Shown here in pieces: positions 16,866 through 25,022 of a stretch of DNA of 45,382 nucleotides. The notes under the pieces are model-generated. The model was not told where the DNA came from. It did not search any database and worked only from the letters and a program-made list of their open reading frames with translations. The first letter of the stretch is position 1. Each line of letters opens with the position of its first letter. The translations under genes and the position numbers were made by a program. Location of the stretch: assembly GCA_937917475.1 (NCBI GenBank), contig CALDNF010000001.1, forward strand, positions 1 to 45,382, read 5' to 3'. The DNA comes from an uncultured Faecalibacterium sp. Its GTDB lineage: Bacteria; Bacillota; Clostridia; Oscillospirales; Ruminococcaceae.

Positions 16866-18770
16866 ATGGCAAAGGTTGCAGTTTTAGTTCCCAATCAGGA
16901 GCTGTGCTCCATCGCTCAGCCCCTGATCAATGAGTTTCCTTCCCTTTCGCTGATGACCGTTGAATATATCAAGACCGAGCAGGTCTCTCTGCGTGCCCGC
17001 GATCTGGAGCGGCAGGGCTGCGATCTGATCGTTGCCCGTGGCGTCCACGCACACATCATCAAACGGGATGTCAAGCTGCCTCTGGTAGAGATTCGTGTCA
17101 CGCAGCAGGAGTTGGCCAGCGTTATGCTAGAGCTGAAAGAAGAGCTGGGTCTTCCCTGTCCCCAAATCGCCCTGATTGGTTTTTCCAATATGTTCAGCGA
17201 TACTGACCATTTCAACCAACTGTTCGGTATTGACCTACGGCTTTATATGGTAAAGCAAAATGACGAATTGGGTGATGCTGTGGAACATGCTTTCGCCGAT
17301 GGCTGTAATGCAGTGATCGGCGGCGACATCGTCTGCAAGAGTGCTCAGAAAGAAAAGCTGCCCTATCGGTTCATTCCTTCTGGGCAGGAGAGCCTGCGCA
17401 ATGCACTGGGAACCGCCACTCGTGTGGCATACGCCATCGACATGGAAAAAAGAAACAGTGCCGAAATCAACGCACTTCTGAATTATACTTTCAATGGCAT
17501 TATACAAGTGGATTCGTCCGGCATCGTACGTCGGATCAATCGAATCAGCAACGACCTTTTGGAGTGCCCCACCGCAACCGTACTGGGCAGACCCATTTCG
17601 GAGATTCTGCCCAATCTGAGCCGTGAGCTTCTGGAGAATGCCCTCAAGCGTGGACAGGAAGCTTATGCATTCATGCTGGACATTCACCATAAAGCGGTCG
17701 TTGTCAACATCGCTCCCATTCTTGTAGAAAATCAAATCGAGGGTGCCGTTCTAACCTTTCAGGAAGGACAGCGTCTGATTGAAATGGACAGCGAAATGCG
17801 GCGTGAGCTTTACCAGCGAGGATTCGTCGCCAAACACAGCTTCGAAAACATGATTCAAGAGGATCCCGAGACCGTTCAAATGCTTGAGCTGGCCAAGCGG
17901 ATCAGTAAATTTAACGCACCGATTCTTCTGACAGGAGAAACGGGCAGTGGCAAAAACATTCTGGCCCAATGCATCCACAATGAAAGTCTGGTTCACTCAA
18001 ACGCTTTTGTTTCCATCGATTGCAGCGCATGGCTCCCGGAAACGCTCGATAATATGCTCTTCGGAAATTTCACTGTCCGAAAAGATTCCATTGTGGACAG
18101 TTATGCCGAGATGGCACAGGGCGGCACATTGTACCTGAGCCATGTGGAGATGCTGCCACTGGAAACGCAGTACAAACTGCTCTGTCTCATCCGAGGCCGC
18201 TTTCTCCACAATGGGCCTTCCAGACCCGTGGCCGCCAATGTCCGTGTGATCGCTTCTACGGCTATAAACCTGATTTCTCGGGTAGAGAAGGGTGAATTCC
18301 GAAGTGATTTGTACTATGCACTCACTGTTCTGAGTCTCGAGGTTTTGCCACTGCGCCGCCGCCGAGCCGATATTTTGGGTTGGATGGAATTATATCTGGA
18401 CGAGTGGCAGAAAAAATACAAGCGTTATGTCCATCTGACACAAGGAGCACGGGACTATCTGCTGGATTACGATTGGCCCGGCAATTTGGATCAGCTGTGC
18501 AGTGTTTGCGAACGGCTGGTGCTGCTGACGCAGAAGCGGAATATTGATGAAGTATTCTTGCGTCAGCAGTTGGAGCAGGTAACGCCTCGCATGCTCCCGG
18601 GCACGGAACAAATCGTCTTGTACAAAGATCAGAAAGCTGTAGAAATTGCAGCCCTGCTCAAAAAGCATCACGGCAATCGACAGAAGGTCGCCGATGAGCT
18701 TGGTGTCAGCAAAACCACTCTGTGGCGATACCTGAAGAAATTCAACATCACCTCTGATTATAACTGTTAA
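16866..18770 (+). CDS. PrpR-like AAA+ regulator with degenerate sigma-54 activator core
   Basis: A 634-residue protein in the order PrpR_N sensor (about 1-190), PAS (about 200-315), AAA+ (about 340-570) and Fis-type HTH (QKVADELGVSKTTLWRYL, about 603-625). Walker A is intact (GETGSGKN, near 355). The GAFTGA loop that contacts sigma-54 is absent: LFGNFTVRKDS stands where LFGHEKGAFTGA is normal. Walker B has lost its acidic pair (GGTLYLSHVEML instead of GGTLFLDEI), and one arginine-finger position is changed (FRSDLYYAL). It should therefore not activate sigma-54 polymerase. The ATG at 16866 is six bases after AAGGAG. It is probably the regulator of the surrounding sugar-acid genes. Confidence 0.9.
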   Translation: MAKVAVLVPNQELCSIAQPLINEFPSLSLMTVEYIKTEQVSLRARDLERQGCDLIVARGVHAHIIKRDVKLPLVEIRVTQQELASVMLELKEELGLPCPQIALIGFSNMFSDTDHFNQLFGIDLRLYMVKQNDELGDAVEHAFADGCNAVIGGDIVCKSAQKEKLPYRFIPSGQESLRNALGTATRVAYAIDMEKRNSAEINALLNYTFNGIIQVDSSGIVRRINRISNDLLECPTATVLGRPISEILPNLSRELLENALKRGQEAYAFMLDIHHKAVVVNIAPILVENQIEGAVLTFQEGQRLIEMDSEMRRELYQRGFVAKHSFENMIQEDPETVQMLELAKRISKFNAPILLTGETGSGKNILAQCIHNESLVHSNAFVSIDCSAWLPETLDNMLFGNFTVRKDSIVDSYAEMAQGGTLYLSHVEMLPLETQYKLLCLIRGRFLHNGPSRPVAANVRVIASTAINLISRVEKGEFRSDLYYALTVLSLEVLPLRRRRADILGWMELYLDEWQKKYKRYVHLTQGARDYLLDYDWPGNLDQLCSVCERLVLLTQKRNIDEVFLRQQLEQVTPRMLPGTEQIVLYKDQKAVEIAALLKKHHGNRQKVADELGVSKTTLWRYLKKFNITSDYNC

Positions 18771-18782
18771 AGCAGATAAAGC

Positions 18783-18836
18783 AATCACCCCCGGAAACAT
18801 TCTGTGCGAGAAATGTTTCCGGGGGTGATGCTTTTA
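18783..18836. terminator. Bidirectional terminator between the regulator and the enolase-superfamily gene
   Basis: ATCACCCCCGGAAACATT pairs with AAATGTTTCCGGGGGTGAT around a short loop, then GCTTTT. It serves two convergent genes. The stem also contains the GGAAACATT sequence seen in the upstream motifs, probably by chance. Confidence 0.88.
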
Positions 18837-18866
18837 TGGAGACTTTTTCTTATGAAAGGGGATCAC

Positions 18867-20018
18867 TCACATAATGTGCGGTGCGCCGCCCAGCGTATAA
18901 GCTTTGGGCGAATCCAGCTTGACACGGCTCCAGACAATGGGTTCATGCTTTGCGATAAAATCATAGTCCAGATCCATGCCCCAGCCGGGCTTGTCATTCG
19001 GAACGATGAAGCCATCTTTCACTTTCAGAACATCTGTGACGAGCTCTGCATCCAGACCTTCTTCTCTCGGCTCATTCTCAAGGAAGGTAGTATTGTAGGT
19101 ACACATACAGAAATGGACATTGATGCAGTTTGCCAGCGTGCTCAGCGGGTTATGAGGACTCAGGTTACGGAAGCTTGGCTCTGCCATTGCTGCGATCTTC
19201 CGCATTCCGGTAAAGCCGCCGCAAAGCAGAATATCCGGCTGCAGCAGATCTACTGCGTGCAGTGCCAGCAAACGCTCCCATGTGTACGGGTCAAAAATCT
19301 GCTCACCTGTTGCCAGAGGAACATTCAGCCCCTGAGCCATCTCAGACCACGCTTCCAGATTGTCCGGACGAATGGGTTCTTCCACAAAGAAAGGACGATA
19401 CGGCTCAATCAGATTTGCCATCCGGCGGCCCTCACGCGGCTCATAGATCTTGCTTTGCATATCAATGCCGATCTCAAAATCAGGGCCAAGTGCATTCCGC
19501 ATTCCCTCAAACATTTCCACCAGCGCAGCTTCTGCACTGCCTGTAGGGAAATAGCCGATCTCTTTTACGCCGACTTTGCAGGCCTTATAACCGTATTTTT
19601 CAATCTTAGGCTGCAGCATCTCCAGTGCAGCTTTGTTGTTCTTTCCCATCGTGTGGCAGTACACCGGCACACGGTCACGCACCGCTCCGACCAGTTTGTA
19701 AACCGGCAGGTTTGCAATTTTTCCTGCGATGTCCCACAGGGCCAGATCAATGGCACTGGCAGCGGTATACAGGATGCTGCCGCCGGGGAAGCGAGAATAG
19801 TTCAGGATTCGCTTCTGAATTCGCTCCCGATCCAGTGGGTCCATGCCAACGACCCACTCCGACACATATTTGACCATTTCGGCAGTAGCCTTGTCTGCGC
19901 CGATACAGAACAGCTCACCGACACCGTGGATTCCCTCATCGGTATCGATCCGGACAAAGTTAAAGTTTCTGAATTGGGTGGTATGGACAGAATACGTTGT
20001 AACTTCAGTAATTTTCAT
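18867..20018 (-). CDS. Mandelate racemase/muconate lactonizing enzyme family protein (sugar-acid dehydratase-like)
   Basis: A 383-residue enolase-superfamily enzyme that binds one Mg2+. The ligands are visible as D in IGIDMQSK, E in FVEEPI and E in ATGEQI, and a conserved histidine is in LSPHNPL. It resembles galactonate dehydratase in layout. The acid/base histidine two residues after the first metal aspartate in that enzyme (D-F-H) is here glutamine (D-M-Q), and the second-strand motif is KVGV rather than KxK. Function therefore cannot be copied from galactonate, glucarate or mannonate dehydratase. The ATG at 20018 has GAGGTGA upstream; the in-frame GTG at 20027 is less likely. The adjacent upstream permease gene suggests uptake of its substrate. 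Confidence 0.85.
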   Translation of the reverse strand: MKITEVTTYSVHTTQFRNFNFVRIDTDEGIHGVGELFCIGADKATAEMVKYVSEWVVGMDPLDRERIQKRILNYSRFPGGSILYTAASAIDLALWDIAGKIANLPVYKLVGAVRDRVPVYCHTMGKNNKAALEMLQPKIEKYGYKACKVGVKEIGYFPTGSAEAALVEMFEGMRNALGPDFEIGIDMQSKIYEPREGRRMANLIEPYRPFFVEEPIRPDNLEAWSEMAQGLNVPLATGEQIFDPYTWERLLALHAVDLLQPDILLCGGFTGMRKIAAMAEPSFRNLSPHNPLSTLANCINVHFCMCTYNTTFLENEPREEGLDAELVTDVLKVKDGFIVPNDKPGWGMDLDYDFIAKHEPIVWSRVKLDSPKAYTLGGAPHIM

Positions 20019-20041
20019 AGTGGTCACCTCTCATGCAGTTA

Positions 20042-21322
20042 TTATACCATCGGAAAGCGGACATTTGCCATAATAATAACGGTAATTCCATACAGGAACC
20101 ACAGGGGCAGGCAGGCCAGGAAAACGTCCTTGATCTTGTAGCCGCCAGCACCAAACGCAATGGCAATGGAAGGCGAAGACATCGGAGTCAGCATTGCGCC
20201 GGTGGTGCCACAGGAAATCGCAAGGACCACGCCGCGCGGGTCAACACCACGGCTGACGCAGGTGATAATGGCAAGCGGGATCAAGACATTATAGGTTGCC
20301 GTATTGCTCATGATCTGCGTTAAGGTAGCACCAACAACATAGAATGCAATCATGATGGCCAACGGAGAAGGATCACCGCCCAAAGCCTTAACAATGAGAT
20401 CCGCCACCAGATCGGCCGCACCCGTTTGCTGCATAGCAGTAGCCAGACAAAGCAGGCCTGCCAGCATCATAACAGTATTGAAATCGACAAACTGTTTGGC
20501 CTCTTTCATATTGATGCATCCGAGTGCGCCCAAGATCAGATCCGCAATGATAGGGATAATATACATCGGGAACGGCAGATACGAATTGAAGCAGATTGCG
20601 ATCATCGTAAGGACAAAGACGACATAAATGGTCTTTTCTGTCTTAGGATCGATTTTCTTTTCCGTTTTTGCACGGCTCTCATCGATTTTGGATGCGTCGA
20701 TCTTGATAACCGGGAAATGCTTCCAGCCAATAAAGGCCATGTACAGGAATGCGACCAGTGCCGGAACAAAGACAACTGCGGACTTATCGAACATGGAGAA
20801 GCGCTGTTCTGCACCGTTCGCTTCCATCAAAGCGTTGGCCGTAACAAAGTACGTCAGGCCTGCTCCGATGGGAAGCATTGCCTGAGAAGCATGAGAGCAG
20901 ACTGCACCAGGATACAACAACTGAGAGGGCTGAACGGGCGAGTTTTCATCCAGTGCAGCAGTCAGAGGCAGAAGCATGGCAATAACGCCAAGGGGACTGA
21001 CCAGCTGAGTTAGCAAAATAGAGCCAAGCAGATACAGAAACACGATGGAACTTCCGCTGGTACCTTTGCTCATGATCCAGTTGCGGACATGATCGACCAG
21101 TGAGGTCTTGCTCAGGGCACCTGCCAGAATGAACATGGCTCCTACCATCACAACATTTGTGCTGGCAAAGTTTGCGTAGGCATCCTTAAAGCTCAGAGTA
21201 CCGGTAGCGCACAGAAATGTAGCGCAGAACATTCCGATCCATCCAAAGCTTATTTTGCCGCTCAGAAACATGATCACGACCGCAAGCAGCGTAACAAGGG
21301 TCAAGATCAGGTTAATACTCAT
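20042..21322 (-). CDS. SLC13/DASS-like anion permease 1
   Basis: A 426-residue integral membrane protein with about 11-12 hydrophobic segments. It contains the duplicated hairpin motifs typical of the DASS/ArsP-CitT-like ion transporter superfamily (MSNTATYNVLIPLA near the C-terminal half, LVSPLGVIAMLLPL in the N-terminal half). Known members carry dicarboxylates, citrate or sulfate with Na+. The gene lies 23 bases upstream of the enolase-superfamily gene in the same direction and is divergent from two LysR genes. Uptake of a sugar diacid is therefore a sensible inference. The two other permeases in this window are more like each other than like this one. Confidence 0.85.
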   Translation of the reverse strand: MSINLILTLVTLLAVVIMFLSGKISFGWIGMFCATFLCATGTLSFKDAYANFASTNVVMVGAMFILAGALSKTSLVDHVRNWIMSKGTSGSSIVFLYLLGSILLTQLVSPLGVIAMLLPLTAALDENSPVQPSQLLYPGAVCSHASQAMLPIGAGLTYFVTANALMEANGAEQRFSMFDKSAVVFVPALVAFLYMAFIGWKHFPVIKIDASKIDESRAKTEKKIDPKTEKTIYVVFVLTMIAICFNSYLPFPMYIIPIIADLILGALGCINMKEAKQFVDFNTVMMLAGLLCLATAMQQTGAADLVADLIVKALGGDPSPLAIMIAFYVVGATLTQIMSNTATYNVLIPLAIITCVSRGVDPRGVVLAISCGTTGAMLTPMSSPSIAIAFGAGGYKIKDVFLACLPLWFLYGITVIIMANVRFPMV

Positions 21323-21507
21323 TACGATTCACTCCTTTGACTTTTTAACATCGTATTTAATTATATTTTTCTTGAGAGTAATGGACATATTGCATTATTT
21401 TTTGCCGGCAAAGTTTGTAACTATAGTATATTTTATTTCAAATACCTTTTCAATCCGAAAAATCCGATGTATACTATAAGAAAAACAGTTGATACGGAAG
21501 TGACGTA

Positions 21508-22404
21508 ATGAATACAACATCTCAGCAGTATATGGTTGCCCTCGCTCAGGAAGGCTCTATCACAGCGGCGGCTCGTCGGCTGGGAGTTTCCCAATCCGGA
21601 CTCTGCAGCTGGCTGGATAGCCTTGAAGAGCAGCTGGGCATAAAGCTGGTCCTGCGCAGCCGCAAAGGGGTCATTCTGACACCAGCCGGTCAGCTTTATC
21701 TCAATGGTTCCCGTCGGATGCTGGCGGTACAGCAGCGTACCATTGCGGCACTTGCAAGCCTGCGCAATGGAGAACGACCTTTCTTAAAAGTAGCTGGTAC
21801 ACCCGGTGGTGGAGCACAGATCTTTGCACAGATCTTTGGTGCTTTTACAAATCGCTTCCCCACTGTGCAGCTTCAATTCATCGAGAGTTATAATCGAAAG
21901 GCTCTCCAGCTGGTGGAAGAGGGAACCGCAGATTTTGCACTTTGCAGCCTGCCGGATCCAGATGTCTGTCAGTCCACTTGTCTGGTCAAACGGCGTACGG
22001 AATTGGTTGTCTTCTTACCCAATCAGTACCCAATGGGGTATGATGCCTCAAGGGTATATTCTGAAACAGAGCTCCCAGTATTCCCCCTGCAGCAGCTGGA
22101 AGGGATGCCCTTTATGATGCCCGGAGAGGAAATGTCCTACTATCCAGTTTTGCAGCAGCTCTTTCAAAGTGCCGGTGTCTTCCCAAAAGTGATTTTTCAG
22201 AGTTCCAACACCGGGATACTCTATCAGATGGTATGCCGTGGCTGTGGAGCTGCGATTCTTCCCAGAAAAATGTTTTCAGCGACAGACCCTGTATCTCCGT
22301 TTTCTCTGCGTCCTAAATTATATAATCACAGCTGTCTCATCATCCGCAACGATGCAGAAAAGACCCCCGCATGGAATTACCTGCTGGAACTTCTGTCAAA
22401 CTAA
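21508..22404 (+). CDS. LysR-family transcriptional regulator A
   Basis: A 298-residue LysR protein. The N-terminal HTH is SITAAARRLGVSQSGLCSWLDSLEEQLG, followed by LVLRSRKGVILTPAG and a periplasmic-binding-protein-like effector domain. It is divergent from permease 1, with a 185-base AT-rich gap that would hold its T-N11-A sites. It is followed 12 bases later by a second LysR gene. Likely targets are the divergent permease/enolase pair or the glucarate dehydratases. It is less than typically similar to regulator B, so the pair is not a recent duplication. Confidence 0.93.
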   Translation: MNTTSQQYMVALAQEGSITAAARRLGVSQSGLCSWLDSLEEQLGIKLVLRSRKGVILTPAGQLYLNGSRRMLAVQQRTIAALASLRNGERPFLKVAGTPGGGAQIFAQIFGAFTNRFPTVQLQFIESYNRKALQLVEEGTADFALCSLPDPDVCQSTCLVKRRTELVVFLPNQYPMGYDASRVYSETELPVFPLQQLEGMPFMMPGEEMSYYPVLQQLFQSAGVFPKVIFQSSNTGILYQMVCRGCGAAILPRKMFSATDPVSPFSLRPKLYNHSCLIIRNDAEKTPAWNYLLELLSN

Positions 22405-22416
22405 GAAGAGGTATTT

Positions 22417-23295
22417 ATGGACGTTCATGCTTTGGAATATCTGCTGATGATCGCAGAAACCGGCAGTATATCATCCGCTGCCGAGCAGGCTCACCTGAGC
22501 CAGCCCGCCATGACACAATGTCTGGCAAAGCTCGAGAAACAGGCCGGATGGCCTCTGTTCAACCGTGTAAATCGCCGTTTGGTGCCCACCCGTGCAGGAG
22601 AGATCTATCTGGATGGAGCAAGGGAAATGGTTCAAATCAAAAATGATACCTATCGTGAAATCGAGCAGCTTCGTTTACGCAGGAACTGTCTAAAAGTTAC
22701 CGGATCGGCAGAAGTCTGTCGGTTACTGACAGAGAAAGTTCTCCCACCTCTGCAGCATCAATTTCCGATGCTGCAGGTAGAATTGGCCGTCGCTACGACC
22801 TATATATCAAAACAATATCTTACAAATGGGTTAGCCGATATTTCGTTTTTATGCTTTGTACAGCCCAGCAGCCTGTTGGAATACACAGAACTTTTTCGGG
22901 ACACACTCTGTCTGGCGGTTCCTAAAAAAATGGTTACGGATGAGATCCGCAGTGCCGGGCTCTCTGCCTGCAACGATTTGCCGTTTATTCTTCCGGACGA
23001 ACAGCAGTTCGGACGAGAACTGGCAGACCGTGTACTGCGCCGGGAAAGGCTCTATCCTCTTGTCTGCTATACAGCAGAAAGCTGGGGTTCTCTGTCCCGG
23101 ATGGCAGATGCCGACTATGGAGCTGCATTGCTTCCAACAAAAAATGCGTCGAACCTGAAAAATTGCGAGATTTTTCCGTTGAATCCGCCCCCCGTTTTCT
23201 CGTTTGCCTGTGCGACAGCACGCTATACAGAGCCAACGCCAGAGGGTAAGGCACTGATTGAGCTGGCCGTTCAGGAGTTTTCGGAATCAAAATGA
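22417..23295 (+). CDS. LysR-family transcriptional regulator B
   Basis: A 292-residue LysR protein beginning MDVHALEYLLMIAETGSIS. The HTH is AAEQAHLSQPAMTQCLAKLEKQ, followed by PLFNRVNRRLVPTRAG and an effector domain to the C-terminus. GAAGAGG lies upstream of the ATG. It is co-transcribed with regulator A and converges on gudD, from which about 300 bases and a long hairpin separate it. Two tandem LysR genes suggest that two different sugar-acid inducers are sensed; this is inference. Confidence 0.93.
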   Translation: MDVHALEYLLMIAETGSISSAAEQAHLSQPAMTQCLAKLEKQAGWPLFNRVNRRLVPTRAGEIYLDGAREMVQIKNDTYREIEQLRLRRNCLKVTGSAEVCRLLTEKVLPPLQHQFPMLQVELAVATTYISKQYLTNGLADISFLCFVQPSSLLEYTELFRDTLCLAVPKKMVTDEIRSAGLSACNDLPFILPDEQQFGRELADRVLRRERLYPLVCYTAESWGSLSRMADADYGAALLPTKNASNLKNCEIFPLNPPPVFSFACATARYTEPTPEGKALIELAVQEFSESK

Positions 23296-23602
23296 AACAG
23301 CAGGTTTTCATTTTTTGAAAACAGCGACAGAGTGCTTACTCCGTACCGTGTTTTTATGGCAGTTTGTCCATTGTAAAAAAAGCCCGTCTGCTGTATCTTA
23401 TAGACAGAAACCAGAGCTCCACACCTCATCGGAGCAGCCGTTTTGCTACCATACATTTCCCCCGTGTTTTTCTTAATTTCCTCCTTGCTTTTCTCCTTAT
23501 TTTTCCTAGCATTGCCATTTTTTCTTCATCAGAGACTTCCTTTTATACAGAACACCCCCGGCAGACACGGCTGCCGGGGGTGTTCTGTATCCTTATTCAA
23601 GA
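23296..23602. other. Intergenic region between LysR B and gudD
   Basis: No supported gene. It begins with a weak GTTTTCA/TGAAAAC hairpin (23304-23322), a possible terminator for LysR B. It then has a GCTCC/GGAGC repeat near 23416-23434, and then a strongly pyrimidine-rich stretch (about 23455-23545). It ends in a perfect 20-bp hairpin (listed separately). A 61-codon minus-strand frame overlapping the LysR B end is not convincing. Confidence 0.6.
23545..23590. terminator. Perfect 20-bp hairpin after gudD
   Basis: Arms 23545-23564 and 23571-23590 are perfectly complementary around a 6-base loop (core CCCCCGGCAG/CTGCCGGGGG). It lies 12 bases after the gudD stop on the minus strand and between convergent genes. 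No clear T-run follows on either strand, so it may work as a terminator, an RNA-stabilising end, or both. Confidence 0.7.
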
Positions 23603-24949
23603 TCAACGGACAAGGCACGGCCGCTTATGGTCGAACTTCCATCCGGGGATCAGATACTGCATCGCTTTTGCATCGTCTCGGTCATGAGAAGGCAGCTTTC
23701 CGTACAGGACATTCGCAGCCATGACTCGTTCCATGTTCAAGTGGACACCCAGCCCCGGAGCATCCGGCACCTGCAATTTGCCATTCTTGATCTGCGGTGT
23801 ATCCTCCAGCAGATTCTGACCATCCTGCCAGATCCAGTGCGTGTCCAGCGGAGCAGGTGTTCCAACGGCCGCTGCACCGACTTGGGCAAAGGCAGCCAGC
23901 GTAACATCAAAATGGTTATTGGAATGAACTCCCCACGTCAGTCCCCAGCTATTCAGCAGCTGGCTCATCCGGATCGTGCCATCGAATCCCCAGAAGTGGG
24001 GGTCAGCCAGAATAATATCACAGGAATTCAAGCTGATCGTATGATAGAACTGACGCCAATCGGTAGCGATCATGTTGGTCGCAACTTGAAACTGAGTGGC
24101 ATTCTTGAATTCCCGCATGATCTCACGTCCAGAGAAACCCGCCTCCGGGCCGCAGGGATCCTCGACATAGGTAATAACATCATGCATTCCCCTGCACAGT
24201 TCCACAGCCTCGCTGAGGCTCCATGCACCATTGGGGTCGATGTTTATCCGTGCTGCCGGGAAAGCCTTTTTTAATGCCCGCAGAGCCTCCATTTCTTCCT
24301 GTCCGGAAAGGACACCGCCCTTCAGCTTGAAGTTGCGGAATCCATATTTCTCCTGCAGTGCCTGCGCCTCCTCTACGATTCGCTCGAGCGTCAGAACTTC
24401 CTCACGCCGCAGGCGGAACCACGGGTCAGGGCTAGTACTTTCGTCCAGATACTGCATCTCTCCCGCAGGTACTTTGTTTTTATCCGAAATATAAAACAGA
24501 TAACCCAGCATCTCCACCTCTTTGCGCTGCTGTCCTTCCCCCAGCAGCTGACACATGGGAACGCCCAGATACTGTCCCAGCAGATCCAACATCGCACATT
24601 CGATCGCCCACTCACTTTTAACGACAAATTTTAATTTTGAAATATCCAGCGTCTGGATCCCCTCGCCGTCATCGGCTGTCTGGTGTTGGGCAAGTTTGTG
24701 AATCTTTTGCAGGATCTGCCGGTACGCTGCAATCGGCTGTCCTTCCACAAGCGGCCGGACAAAATTCAGACATTCACAGGTATAGTCTCCTCCGTGTATC
24801 TCACCAATACCTGTGTGATTCAAGCTGTCCGTCAGAATGACAAGATTCCGTGTAAAGCAGGGGGCATGTGCACCTGAGAGGGTCATCAGCATACTGTCAT
24901 AGCCTGCGACAGGAATGACCTGCATTTTCGTGATCACGGGATATTCCAT
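23603..24949 (-). CDS. gudD: Glucarate dehydratase, intact copy
   Basis: A 448-residue enolase-superfamily enzyme that dehydrates D-glucarate (and often L-idarate) to 5-keto-4-deoxyglucarate. Seen in order are MEYPVITKMQVIPVAG, the catalytic KLKGG (K-x-K, near residue 208), the metal ligands NIDPNGAWS, YVEDPCG and the following acidic strand, the dyad histidine in GVHSNNHFD (near 337), and the family C-terminus MQYLIPGWKFDHKRPCLVR. AGGAGG lies eight bases before the ATG. It is the last gene of a long minus-strand operon. It has the tryptophan codon TGG at the site where the upstream copy has TGA. Confidence 0.95.
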   Translation of the reverse strand: MEYPVITKMQVIPVAGYDSMLMTLSGAHAPCFTRNLVILTDSLNHTGIGEIHGGDYTCECLNFVRPLVEGQPIAAYRQILQKIHKLAQHQTADDGEGIQTLDISKLKFVVKSEWAIECAMLDLLGQYLGVPMCQLLGEGQQRKEVEMLGYLFYISDKNKVPAGEMQYLDESTSPDPWFRLRREEVLTLERIVEEAQALQEKYGFRNFKLKGGVLSGQEEMEALRALKKAFPAARINIDPNGAWSLSEAVELCRGMHDVITYVEDPCGPEAGFSGREIMREFKNATQFQVATNMIATDWRQFYHTISLNSCDIILADPHFWGFDGTIRMSQLLNSWGLTWGVHSNNHFDVTLAAFAQVGAAAVGTPAPLDTHWIWQDGQNLLEDTPQIKNGKLQVPDAPGLGVHLNMERVMAANVLYGKLPSHDRDDAKAMQYLIPGWKFDHKRPCLVR

Positions 24950-24970
24950 ATCATTATCCTCCTATTCAAA

Positions 24971-25000
24971 AGGAGCCGGCACGCTCTCGTACCGGCTCCT
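24971..25000 (-). terminator. Intercistronic hairpin between the two gudD copies
   Basis: AGGAGCCGG pairs with CCGGCTCCT (plus AC/GT), followed on the minus strand by TTTT. It sits between the gudD-like stop and the gudD ribosome binding site and may be a weak terminator or an mRNA processing/stability element. Confidence 0.6.
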
Positions 25001-25022
25001 GTATCAAATCCAGTTCGGCGGC

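Noticed and set aside
23271..23456. 61-codon minus-strand frame after LysR B
   Set aside because: It overlaps the LysR B 3' end, and its only ribosome-binding-site-like sequence lies in a generally purine-rich run; the translation shows no features.
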